Positions 29,342-37,833 of a stretch of 64,000 nucleotides of DNA are shown here, piece by piece. The DNA comes from Dermabacter vaginalis (GTDB lineage: Bacteria; Actinomycetota; Actinomycetes; Actinomycetales; Dermabacteraceae), in NCBI RefSeq assembly GCF_001678905.1, contig NZ_CP012117.1:434001-498000 (forward strand), in the 5' to 3' direction. Each line of letters begins with the position of its first letter. The stretch's first letter is position 1. The notes beneath the pieces were generated by a model. The model ran no database searches, was not told where the DNA came from, and saw only the letters and a program-made list of their open reading frames with translations. The position numbers were made by a program, and so were the translations under genes.

Positions 29342-31522
29342 TTACTTGTTGCGGATGACGTACCCGTAGGCACGCTGGCGGCCGTCTTCTTCGGTCACCA
29401 TGTGAACGCCCTGGAGCTCAGGAGCGAAACCGGGCAGCTGGTTGATGCCCTCTTCAAGTGCCATGAAGTAGTCGTACTGCGGGCCGCCCCAGACCTCACC
29501 GGGAACAACCACGACGACACCCGGGGGGTAGGGAAGAGCGCCCTCGGCCGCAACGCGGCCCTTGCACTCTTCGATCGGCAGGTAGTCGACGTTGCCGCGG
29601 ATGAACTCGACGTTTGCTTCCTGCGGGGTCATTTCGACCTTCGGGAAGTTCTCCTCGCGGAACATGTCCTTCTGGAGCTGCGCAACCGTGCGGTTCTTGT
29701 AGAAGTCGTGCATCTCCTGGCAGAGCTGGCGGATCGTGTAACCGCGGTAGCGGTCCTCGTGCGCAGCGTAGATCTCCGGGAGAACGTCCTGCAGCGGGAC
29801 GTCGTTCTCGACGGCCTCTTCGAAGCGGCGGAGCGCTGCGACGAGGTTCGAGTACTTCTGGATCGTGTCCGCCGGGGTGAGGAGGAACAGGATCGAGTTG
29901 AGGTCGCACTTCTCGGGGACGATGCCCTGCGTACGCAGGTAGTTCGCGAGAATGTTGGCCGGGATGCCGAAGTCTTCGTACTCGAAGCCACCGGTCTTGT
30001 TGATGAGGCCCGGCGTGGTGAGCAGGAGCTTCATCGGGTCAACGAAGTACTGGCCTTCAACGTAGCTGTCGAAGCCGTGCCACTGCTCGCCCGGGTGGAA
30101 CTCGAAGAACTTACGGTTCGAGGCGATGGTTTCGGTGTCGTACGACTCCCAAGGCTTGCCGTCAACCTCGGTGGGGACGAACGGCTTGAGCATCTTGAGG
30201 TTGCCGAGGATGAGCTTACGAGCCTCAATCGAGTTCTTGAGGGCTTCGTCCCACAGCTTCTCGCCGGCGCCGTTCTCGTGCATCTTGGCGTTGATGTCGA
30301 GCGAGGCGAACAGCGGGTAGTAGGGGCTCGTCGAGGCGTGCATCATGTACGAGTTGTTGAACTGGTCAAAGTTCACGTACCGATCCTGGCCCTTGATGTG
30401 CGAGTCCTTCTTGTGGATCTGCGAGGCCTGCGAGAAGCCAGCCTGCTGCTTGTGCACGGACTGGGTCACGAGGATGCCGGGGTCGTTCTCGTCGAGCTCG
30501 AGGAGCATCGGCGAGCCTTCCTTCATGATGTCGATCCACTGCTCGTAGCCAACCCATGCGGAGTCGAACAGGATGTAGTCACAGAGGTGACCGATCTTGT
30601 CGACAACCTGGCGGGCGTTGTAGATCGTGCCGTCGTAGGTGCCGAGCTGGATGATCGCGAGGCGGAACGGACGCTCTTCCTTTGCACGCTCGGGGGCAAC
30701 CTTCTCGAGGCGCTCACGGATGTAGTCCTCTTCGAAGCAGTGCTCGTCGATGCCGCCGATGAGGCCGAACGCGTTACGTGCGGTCTCGAGGTAGACGGGC
30801 TTGCCGCCGGCCATGATGAGGCCGCCGTGGATGTTCGACTTGTGGTTGTTACGGTCGAACAGCACGAGGTCGTCCGGGCCCACAACAGCGTTGATGGCAA
30901 CCTTGTTCGACGACGAGGTGCCGTTGAGGATGAACCAGGTGTTGTCGGCGTTGAAGATGCGAGCGGCAGCTTCGGTTGCCTGAACGGGCGGGCCGTCGTG
31001 GATGAGGAGGTCACCCATGGCGACGTCAGCGTTACAAAGGTCGGTGCGGAAGAGCTCTTCGCCGTAGAAGTCGAAGAAGCGGCGGCCGGCCGGGTGCTGG
31101 CGGAAGAACTGGCCGCCCTGGTGACCGGGGCAGTCGAACGGCGAGAAGCCGCGGTTGTAGTACTTCGTGAGTGCACCGAAGAACGGGGGAAGAACCTCGT
31201 CCTCGAACTTGTCGGCGGCAGCAGCAACCTGGCGAGCGAAGTAGTCGCCCTGGAGGTCGTCGAGGGCGATAACGCCGTGGAGACCTTCGAGGTTGGTCGT
31301 GTCTTTGGTGCTCTTCACGGCAGCGAAGACGGGAATGCCAAAGCCGTAATCGTTGATCTCGGCAACCTTGCCCGCGTCGATATCGTCCTGATCGAGGATG
31401 ATCGCGGAGATGTTCGCGAGGTCGCCGCCCTGGAGTGCGGTGAGTTCATAGCCGGGGATCGGGTGGATCGTGGTGTCAGAGCCGAGAAGTGCGGCACTGA
31501 CTCCGATAGTCCTGCTGAGCAT
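29342..31522 (-). CDS. Second Orn/Lys/Arg decarboxylase (SpeF paralogue)
   Basis: The 726-residue PLP enzyme is collinear with SpeF of this window over nearly its whole length. It has Schiff-base Lys358 in TQSVHKQQAGFSQASQIHKKDSHIKGQ, DSAWVGYEQW, YRGYTIRQLCQEMHDFYK and PYPPGVVVVVPGEVWGGPQYDYF. ATG 31522 is preferred because AAGGAA lies seven bases upstream; a GTG two codons earlier sits almost on that site. It has no antiporter partner and codon use is more GC-rich than in speF. Substrate could be ornithine, lysine or arginine. A lysine role would explain a combined lysine/ornithine decarboxylase phenotype, but this is inference. Confidence 0.88.
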   Translation of the reverse strand: MLSRTIGVSAALLGSDTTIHPIPGYELTALQGGDLANISAIILDQDDIDAGKVAEINDYGFGIPVFAAVKSTKDTTNLEGLHGVIALDDLQGDYFARQVAAAADKFEDEVLPPFFGALTKYYNRGFSPFDCPGHQGGQFFRQHPAGRRFFDFYGEELFRTDLCNADVAMGDLLIHDGPPVQATEAAARIFNADNTWFILNGTSSSNKVAINAVVGPDDLVLFDRNNHKSNIHGGLIMAGGKPVYLETARNAFGLIGGIDEHCFEEDYIRERLEKVAPERAKEERPFRLAIIQLGTYDGTIYNARQVVDKIGHLCDYILFDSAWVGYEQWIDIMKEGSPMLLELDENDPGILVTQSVHKQQAGFSQASQIHKKDSHIKGQDRYVNFDQFNNSYMMHASTSPYYPLFASLDINAKMHENGAGEKLWDEALKNSIEARKLILGNLKMLKPFVPTEVDGKPWESYDTETIASNRKFFEFHPGEQWHGFDSYVEGQYFVDPMKLLLTTPGLINKTGGFEYEDFGIPANILANYLRTQGIVPEKCDLNSILFLLTPADTIQKYSNLVAALRRFEEAVENDVPLQDVLPEIYAAHEDRYRGYTIRQLCQEMHDFYKNRTVAQLQKDMFREENFPKVEMTPQEANVEFIRGNVDYLPIEECKGRVAAEGALPYPPGVVVVVPGEVWGGPQYDYFMALEEGINQLPGFAPELQGVHMVTEEDGRQRAYGYVIRNK

Positions 31523-32198
31523 TTTCACTTTCCTTGCATTGGAGAAAATCTCGTCGGCACAACTCTGTCCGACTCTTTGACGCTACACCTTCACGGCGAT
31601 CTTTTTCTAGGGAGTTAAGTCCCTTCTTTCGGTGGTTGACGGAATGTTCACGTGAGGGGCGTCGCGATTTGCGTACGCTAAGTGTTCGTGTAGTAGGCGA
31701 GAGGGGTGAGACTCGGCATTCAGGGCGCCTTTGAGTTTAGGTGGTAAAGGTGCGGGGTAATGGGTCGATCAGGGGTTTGGGTTTGTCGACATGGCCTGCG
31801 CAACATTGTGGTTAAGGGCACGACTTGGCGACCCCCTTGGCGGCGGCGGAGGGGCGCGCGGCGCGACTTTGGGTCGCAGGTGTGATGTTTTCAGCGCACC
31901 GCAAGCGACAAATATGCAAGTGCGGACCGCTTGGTAGACCATAGTTATGACGGATGTCGACGAACTGGTTCGTTATTAAAGTGTTTTCCGCTGCAAGTAA
32001 TTGGCGCCCTTTTTGCCGCCTTTCGATGGCTTCTCAGTTTTCGTTGGATCTCCAGCGATGGGATGCCGTCGACGTTGCCTCCCGAAGTGTCGCTCCTTTG
32101 TGCTGGGGCAGCAGTGTGCGTGTGCGCGGGGCGATGCTCCGAATCTTGGGGCGGAGTCAGGGTTCTTTGCCCTGAGGTGCGTGTAGCGGAAAGAGGCA
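31523..32198. other. 676-bp gap upstream of the second decarboxylase
   Basis: The region between the amylosucrase-like gene and the decarboxylase should hold the decarboxylase promoter and leader. Short frames exist on both strands but have no ribosome-binding sites or recognisable motifs. No leader ORF like that of speF is seen next to the start codon. Confidence 0.45.
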
Positions 32199-34430
32199 CT
32201 ACTTTTGCGGGGCTGTCCGCTCCGGCCCAAGGAACCACAATGTGGCATAGGGCTGAATCATGACCTGGTCCACGTCGAGGTCCCATTCGACGCCGGCGAT
32301 CGCTTCGCGCGGCGTTGACCCCACGAACTCCCGGAGGAACGTCGGATTGAGCGGCACCGGGTACTCACTCATATTGAAGACCTCGAGCATTTCGCTGAGC
32401 GGGTGGTCGCGATGAAGAACGAGGAGCCGCGCATCTGGCGCCGCCACCGCTGTGGAGGACACGCTCGCATGGAGCTGCGGCAGGCCCTTTCTCACGCTGA
32501 CGAGGTGCACGAAACGGGAGAGCACTTGTGCGGCGGCAGGCGTCGGATGGGAAGCCGAACCCGAACCCAGCTCCGCGCTCGCACTCGAGCCTTGACCTTC
32601 GTCGACCTGCGCGAGCGCCTCCCGCGCGAGTTCCCAGTCCATGCGGGGGCGGTGCACCCAGCGGTTGTCATCGGCGTGGGCGGGGTCGCATGCCCAGTGG
32701 GGGTCATTCAGCATGCCGAGCTCATCGCCCATATAAAGCAGTGGCTGCCCGCCGAAGCCAAGCATGGCGGCGTGTAGGAGGGTGATGCGGTCGATCGCGA
32801 GGGCGATGTCGCTCTCGCGCCCCGATTTCAGCGCTTTTTCGAGCCCTGCGAGCGAGGCGAGGGAGCCGCTTATGCGCTTATCGCCGGTTGTGGGGTTGTG
32901 CTGGAACACGAGGCCCTCGGCGAAGCTGCCGGGGAAGGTGCCGGAGTAGAACTCGGAGAGAAAAGCGCGGTGCGCGAATCCGTCGAGGCCGGCCTCGGCG
33001 GCGTCGGCATCGGTGACGGCCCAGCCAATGTCATCGTGGCAGCGCACATAGCTTCCCCATGTCGTGTTCGCCGGTTTCGGCGGGAACTTCGCGAGCGCCA
33101 CGCGCAAGAGAGTGGTGTCGCGTGAGGCGAGGGCGCTCCACAGCTGCACCATGTAGCTGTTGTGGTAGGTCATGTCGGAGAGCTTGCCGGCGTGTTCGCC
33201 CACGCCGAGGTAGCCCACGAGGTCTTGGGGGCCCACGATCGCTTCGGCTTTGAGCGCGAGTGCGGGAGCGGCAATGCGGGCCGCCGCGCGCAAGGCGCGC
33301 GTGAGGAAATGTACCTCCGGCAGGTTCTGCGAATCGGTTCCTTTGCGCTTCCACGTGAAGGCGATCGCGTCGAGCCGCAGCAGGTCAACGCCACGGTTGG
33401 CGAGGGCGCAGATGATCTCCACGAATTCGCAGAACACATCGGGGTTTGCCCAATTGAGGTCCCACTGGAAGTCGTTGAAGGTGGTCCACACCCAACGCTG
33501 CAACGTTTCGTCGAACGTGAAGTTGCCCGGCGCGAAGTCGGGGAAAATCTCCGGAAGGGATTTTTCCCATTCGTCGGGTTCGGTGCGATCGGGGAATGTC
33601 AGGAAGTACTTGAGGTATTTGTCCTCGCCGGCCCTCGCGCGCTCGGCCCATTCGTGTTCTTTCGCCACGTGGTTGAGAACGAGGTCGAGCTCGAGGCTCA
33701 TCCCTTTCTTATGCAGCGCCGAGGCGAGGGATTCGAGGTCGTCCATTGTGCCAAGATCAGCGCGCACCTTGCCGTAATCCTTGACCGCGTAACCGCCGTC
33801 GGAATTGCCCTCGCGTGGTTCGAGCAGCGGCATGAGGTGGAGGTGCGTGACGCCGAGGGTCTCGAGGTAATCGAGGTGCTGTTCCACGCCGCGCAGGTTT
33901 CCCGCGAAGCGATCGGCGTAGGCCACGTAAGCGAGCTGGCGCGGGTCCTGCAGCCAATCGGGGGAGAGGAGGCGCTGCTCGTCGAGGGTGCGCAGGTCCT
34001 CGCTGCGTTCCACCATCGCCTTCGCGACGATGCCGAGGACGCGTTCGAAGGTGTCGTTGGCTTTTTCGCCGTAGATCATGGTGAGGCCGCGCCGAAGATC
34101 GTCGCCATAGCGGGCAAGACGCAGGTCGAAGCTGGTCGTGAGGTGGCGGCTTGGCGTCTGCTCGTCGGTGGCCTGAGGTGGTGCGGCCATGGAGCCGCGC
34201 TCGTGTGCGGGCAGGGGAGCGGCGTGCGTTTGGCGCTCTTCGGGTGGGAGCTGGGTGCGCGGCGCGGGCGCGGTTCCGGGCGGCGCCCCCTGTGGGGTGA
34301 CCTCGGCTGCGGGGGGTGTCGTGGGTTGTGGGTCCGACGCTTGCGCGTCTTGCACGCGCTCCTTTTTCGTGCGGGCGCTCTCGGGAGAATTCGCTGGCGA
34401 GGAAGTCTTTTTTCTGCCGAAAAGTGCCAC
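32199..34430 (-). CDS. Amylosucrase-like glycoside hydrolase family 13 enzyme
   Basis: The 743-residue protein begins with a ~95-residue Pro/Ala/Thr-rich low-complexity tail. A helical N-domain and GH13 barrel of the sucrose-active amylosucrase type follow. Visible landmarks are [57 protein letters not shown], the nucleophile in LLRLDAIAF (Asp354), the acid/base in LKAEAIVG (Glu396) and the stabiliser in RCHDDIGW. No signal peptide is present, so it should act in the cytoplasm. Expected chemistry is sucrose cleavage with glucan synthesis or sucrose hydrolysis; the exact activity is not certain. The start is GTG with AAAGGA seven bases upstream. Confidence 0.86.
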   Translation of the reverse strand: MALFGRKKTSSPANSPESARTKKERVQDAQASDPQPTTPPAAEVTPQGAPPGTAPAPRTQLPPEERQTHAAPLPAHERGSMAAPPQATDEQTPSRHLTTSFDLRLARYGDDLRRGLTMIYGEKANDTFERVLGIVAKAMVERSEDLRTLDEQRLLSPDWLQDPRQLAYVAYADRFAGNLRGVEQHLDYLETLGVTHLHLMPLLEPREGNSDGGYAVKDYGKVRADLGTMDDLESLASALHKKGMSLELDLVLNHVAKEHEWAERARAGEDKYLKYFLTFPDRTEPDEWEKSLPEIFPDFAPGNFTFDETLQRWVWTTFNDFQWDLNWANPDVFCEFVEIICALANRGVDLLRLDAIAFTWKRKGTDSQNLPEVHFLTRALRAAARIAAPALALKAEAIVGPQDLVGYLGVGEHAGKLSDMTYHNSYMVQLWSALASRDTTLLRVALAKFPPKPANTTWGSYVRCHDDIGWAVTDADAAEAGLDGFAHRAFLSEFYSGTFPGSFAEGLVFQHNPTTGDKRISGSLASLAGLEKALKSGRESDIALAIDRITLLHAAMLGFGGQPLLYMGDELGMLNDPHWACDPAHADDNRWVHRPRMDWELAREALAQVDEGQGSSASAELGSGSASHPTPAAAQVLSRFVHLVSVRKGLPQLHASVSSTAVAAPDARLLVLHRDHPLSEMLEVFNMSEYPVPLNPTFLREFVGSTPREAIAGVEWDLDVDQVMIQPYATLWFLGPERTAPQK

Positions 34431-34593
34431 GGGAAGGTCCTTTGCTGGGAGGGGCCGGCGCTCCTCGACAAGTCTATCGGCCTACTCCGTGGAAGTTCGG
34501 GGACTCTGCGCCACCTATTGCGTCAACCCAGCTCACCCAGCCTCCGCTGGAATCGGCACCTGCTGATGCTTGCTTCCCGAGATCTGCGATCAC

Positions 34594-34660
34594 GAAAGTG
34601 GTGAAAAATCGCCGCCTCGCGTCGAAAAGCAATCATCTAACGCGGTTATTCACCACTTTC
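34594..34660. repeat. 67-bp interspersed palindromic element, copy 2
   Basis: The layout is the same as at 6304-6370: GAAAGTGGTGAA and TTCACCACTTTC outer arms, AATCGCCGCC inside the left arm and TCTAACGC inside the right arm, while the centre differs. It lies between the amylosucrase-like gene and nrdD. Confidence 0.8.
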
Positions 34661-34733
34661 ATGAATCTGGATGCGCGACGACCCACCTCCGGGACGCTCG
34701 TCCCGATCTGTGCCGCTGACACCGTCACTGAAA

Positions 34734-34780
34734 CCACTACATATTGTGGCCACCGCGTGTCGCACCACAAGATGTTCCGT
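34734..34780 (+). promoter_or_regulatory. Tandem NrdR boxes upstream of nrdDG
   Basis: CCACTACATATTGTGG (34734-34749) matches the NrdR-box consensus ACACTATATATAGTGT at 12 of 16 positions. A weaker second site (34765-34780) starts 31 bases later, close to three helical turns. Paired boxes are the hallmark of NrdR control of ribonucleotide reductase operons. Confidence 0.7.
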
Positions 34781-34875
34781 CTCCGGGGGAATCTGGGTGG
34801 GCAGTCGAGAGCGGCGCCACCGCGGCCCCATCGGCGCATACAGCCACACCACCCTTTTTGCGATAGGAGCGCACC

Positions 34876-36735
34876 ATGCCCGCACGCCAGAAACCTGAGC
34901 GCACCCTTGTGGACCCGATTTCCACAATCAACGATTATCTTGCTCGCGCCGATTGGCGCGTGAATGCGAACGCGAATCAGGGCTACAGCGTGGGCGGGCT
35001 AGTGCTCAATTCTGCGGGCAAGCTCGTGGCGAACTACTGGCTCGACGAGGTTTTCAGTGAGGAGGCGGGCCGAGCGCACCGTGAGGGGGACATCTATATT
35101 CATGACCTCGACATGCTCACGGGCTACTGCGCGGGCTGGTCGCTGCGAACCCTTCTTCAAGAGGGATTCAATGGTGTGCCGGGGGCGATCGCTTCGGCCC
35201 CGCCGAAGCATTTCTCGAGCGCATGCGGGCAAATCGTGAACTTCCTCGGCACGCTGCAAAACGAGTGGGCTGGCGCGCAAGCGTTTAGTTCATTCGATAC
35301 GTACATGGCGCCATTCGTGAGACTCGACGACATGAGCTACGACGAGATTCGTCAAAACATGCAAGAGCTCATTTATAACCTCAATGTGCCGAGCCGCTGG
35401 GGAAGCCAGTGTCCGTTCACGAATCTCACCTTTGATTGGAACTGCCCCGAGGACCTCAAGGAGCAATACCCGCTTGTAGGTGGCGAGGTGTGCGATTTTA
35501 CGTACGGCGAACTGCAAGAGGAAATGGATCTCATCAATCGCGCCTACATCGACGTGATGACCGAGGGGGACGCCAATGGTCGCGTGTTTACCTTCCCCAT
35601 TCCCACCTACAACATCACGCGCGATTTTGACTGGGATGCACCGAACACCGAGCGCCTCTTCATGATGACGGCGAAATACGGCCTCCCGTACTTCCAAAAC
35701 TTCATCAACTCGGAGCTTGACCCCGGGCAGATTCGCTCGATGTGCTGCCGCCTTCAGCTCGATCTTCGCGAACTCCTCAAGCGCGGCAACGGTCTATTCG
35801 GCAGCGCCGAGCTGACTGGCTCGATCGGCGTGGTCACGATGAATATGGCGCGCCTCGGCTACCTTCACAAGGGAGATGAGCGCGCGCTCGTGAACGCTCT
35901 CGATCGCCTCCTCGAACTCGGGAAAGACACGCTCGAAAAGCGCCGCGCGACCGTGCAGGAGCTCATCGATCGCGGACTCTACCCGTATACGAAGCGCTAC
36001 ATGGGCCACCTCGGCAACCACTTCTCGACGCTCGGCGTGAACGGTATGAACGAAATGGTGCGCAATTTTACGGGCGACACCGAGAACCTCGTGACGGATG
36101 CGGGGCGTGCGATGTGCGTGCGCATCCTCGACCATATTCGCGAAAAGATGGTGCAGTTCCAGGAGGAGACGGGGAACCTCTATAACCTCGAGGCCACTCC
36201 GGCGGAAGGTGCAACGTATCGCCTAGCGAAAGCCGATCGTGAACGCTTCCCCGGTATTCTCCAGGCCGGCACGGATGAAAATCCGTATTACACGAATTCC
36301 TCGCAGATTCCCGTGGGCGCCACCGAGGATCCGTTCGAGGCACTCGAATGGCAGGACGAGCTGCAAACCAAATACACCGGCGGCACCGTGCTGCACCTAT
36401 ACATGAATGAGCAAATGAGTTCGCCCGAGGCCGCGAAACAGCTCGTGAAGCGCGCCCTCTCGAACTTCCATCTTCCGTATCTCACGATTACTCCGACCTT
36501 CTCGATCTGCCCGAGCCACGGCTACCTCAAGGGTGAACACCACGAGTGCCCCACATGCGGCGACGTATGCGAAGTATGGACGCGTGTCATGGGTTATCAC
36601 CGGCCGGTAAGCTCGTTCAATATCGGGAAAAAGGGCGAATTCGAAGAGCGTACATTCTTCACGGAAAGCGCGGCCGGAAACCACGGGAAAATCACGGGTT
36701 CCGACGCTCGCTCGGCAACCGTCGTGACTGCATGA
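34876..36735 (+). CDS. nrdD: Anaerobic (class III) ribonucleoside-triphosphate reductase
   Basis: The 619-residue glycyl-radical enzyme reduces ribonucleotides to deoxyribonucleotides without oxygen. The protein starts directly in the catalytic barrel (TINDYLARADWRVNANANQGYSVGGLV, IYIHDLDMLTGYCAGWSLRTLLQEGF) with no N-terminal ATP-cone. The C-terminal metal site is formed by CPSHGYLKGEHHECPTCGDVC, followed by the radical motif TRVMGYHRP (Gly573). AGGAG lies seven bases before the ATG. It overlaps nrdG by 4 bases (ATGA), and the promoter region carries NrdR-like boxes. Confidence 0.95.
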   Translation: MPARQKPERTLVDPISTINDYLARADWRVNANANQGYSVGGLVLNSAGKLVANYWLDEVFSEEAGRAHREGDIYIHDLDMLTGYCAGWSLRTLLQEGFNGVPGAIASAPPKHFSSACGQIVNFLGTLQNEWAGAQAFSSFDTYMAPFVRLDDMSYDEIRQNMQELIYNLNVPSRWGSQCPFTNLTFDWNCPEDLKEQYPLVGGEVCDFTYGELQEEMDLINRAYIDVMTEGDANGRVFTFPIPTYNITRDFDWDAPNTERLFMMTAKYGLPYFQNFINSELDPGQIRSMCCRLQLDLRELLKRGNGLFGSAELTGSIGVVTMNMARLGYLHKGDERALVNALDRLLELGKDTLEKRRATVQELIDRGLYPYTKRYMGHLGNHFSTLGVNGMNEMVRNFTGDTENLVTDAGRAMCVRILDHIREKMVQFQEETGNLYNLEATPAEGATYRLAKADRERFPGILQAGTDENPYYTNSSQIPVGATEDPFEALEWQDELQTKYTGGTVLHLYMNEQMSSPEAAKQLVKRALSNFHLPYLTITPTFSICPSHGYLKGEHHECPTCGDVCEVWTRVMGYHRPVSSFNIGKKGEFEERTFFTESAAGNHGKITGSDARSATVVTA

Positions 36736-37562
36736 GCGCACGCTCCACCCCGCCTGCGGCGGAGGATCTGCGAATCGCGGGCCTCGTGCCCCTTTCAACC
36801 GTGGATTGGCCCGGCACGCTCGCGGCGACCCTGTTTCTCCAGGGCTGCCCGTGGAGGTGCAGCTATTGCCACAATCGGGCGATTCTCGATCCGCGCACGC
36901 CGGGCACGGTGTCGTGGAGCGAGGTTCGCGACCTGCTGGCCAGGCGGCGTGGCCTTCTCGACGGTGTCGTGTTTTCCGGAGGGGAAGCCACAATGCAGCA
37001 CGCGCTCATCCCCGCGCTCGAGGAGGTTCGCGACCTCGGCTTTCGCGCCGGTCTTCACACGGGAGGCGCGTTCCCTACACGCATCGAAGCACTCGTGAAT
37101 GCCGCGGGCGGCCCCCTCGTGGATTGGGTGGGTTTCGACCTTAAAGCTCCGCCCGAGGTTTTCGAGGCAACCGTCGGAATTCCCGCCGCCGGGCGGGGGC
37201 CCGCCCGATCCTGGGAAAACTCGCGGCGCTCGTTTCTCGCACTTGCGCGCGCCGGCGTTGACGTGGAGCTCCGCACGACTCTTACTCCACTGCTCGCCCC
37301 GTATGCGCCGCGAATCGTGGAAGTCGCTTCGGATTTGTGGCGCGAGGCGGGCGCGCCGCGGTATGCGCGGAGCCTGGTGTTTCAGCAGGTGAGAGCCGTC
37401 GGAGTCTCTGAATCTTTTGCATGCTCGCTTCCCGAGAAGCCCCGGTGGGATCGCATGTTTGAGACGGTGCTCGAGAGCGCGCGCGCCACGGGTGAAATCG
37501 TGGGAGTCGACGTCGAGGCGCGCCGTGCGGATCTCACTGAGGCGAATGTGATGAAAAAATAA
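36732..37562 (+). CDS. nrdG: Anaerobic ribonucleotide reductase activating protein (radical SAM)
   Basis: The 276-residue radical SAM protein has the cluster motif CPWRCSYC (Cys39, Cys43, Cys46) and VVFSGGEAT. It uses S-adenosylmethionine to install the glycyl radical in NrdD. It begins LRIAGLVPLSTVDWPGTLAATLFLQGCPW, typical of the longer NrdG-type activases paired with ATP-cone-less NrdD. Its start overlaps the nrdD stop, so the two are translationally coupled. Confidence 0.93.
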   Translation: MSARSTPPAAEDLRIAGLVPLSTVDWPGTLAATLFLQGCPWRCSYCHNRAILDPRTPGTVSWSEVRDLLARRRGLLDGVVFSGGEATMQHALIPALEEVRDLGFRAGLHTGGAFPTRIEALVNAAGGPLVDWVGFDLKAPPEVFEATVGIPAAGRGPARSWENSRRSFLALARAGVDVELRTTLTPLLAPYAPRIVEVASDLWREAGAPRYARSLVFQQVRAVGVSESFACSLPEKPRWDRMFETVLESARATGEIVGVDVEARRADLTEANVMKK

Positions 37563-37833
37563 AAGGTGAGATGTGCTCCCACTGCTCATCCTCGTGGCGA
37601 AATGTGAAACGAAAGGCCTGGTAGGTGGCGATTTTTGGAATTGCTCACGAGAGGGAAATGGGGTCTAGCGCGGAGTACGGGTGTGCGTTAGGCTCAAGGG
37701 TGGTAACGAGGTGATTTCTGCGCCTACGCCGCCCGGTGGCGTTGGCGGAGAGATCCCAAGTGATGATGCACTGCATCCGTCGCGCTCATTCCCCCTGAGC
37801 GCGGCATTTTCCCCAACTAAGAAGGATTGAAGA

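Noticed and set aside
31931..32263. A 110-codon ORF antisense to the end of the amylosucrase-like gene
   Set aside because: The composition is erratic, there is no start signal and it overlaps a real gene end.
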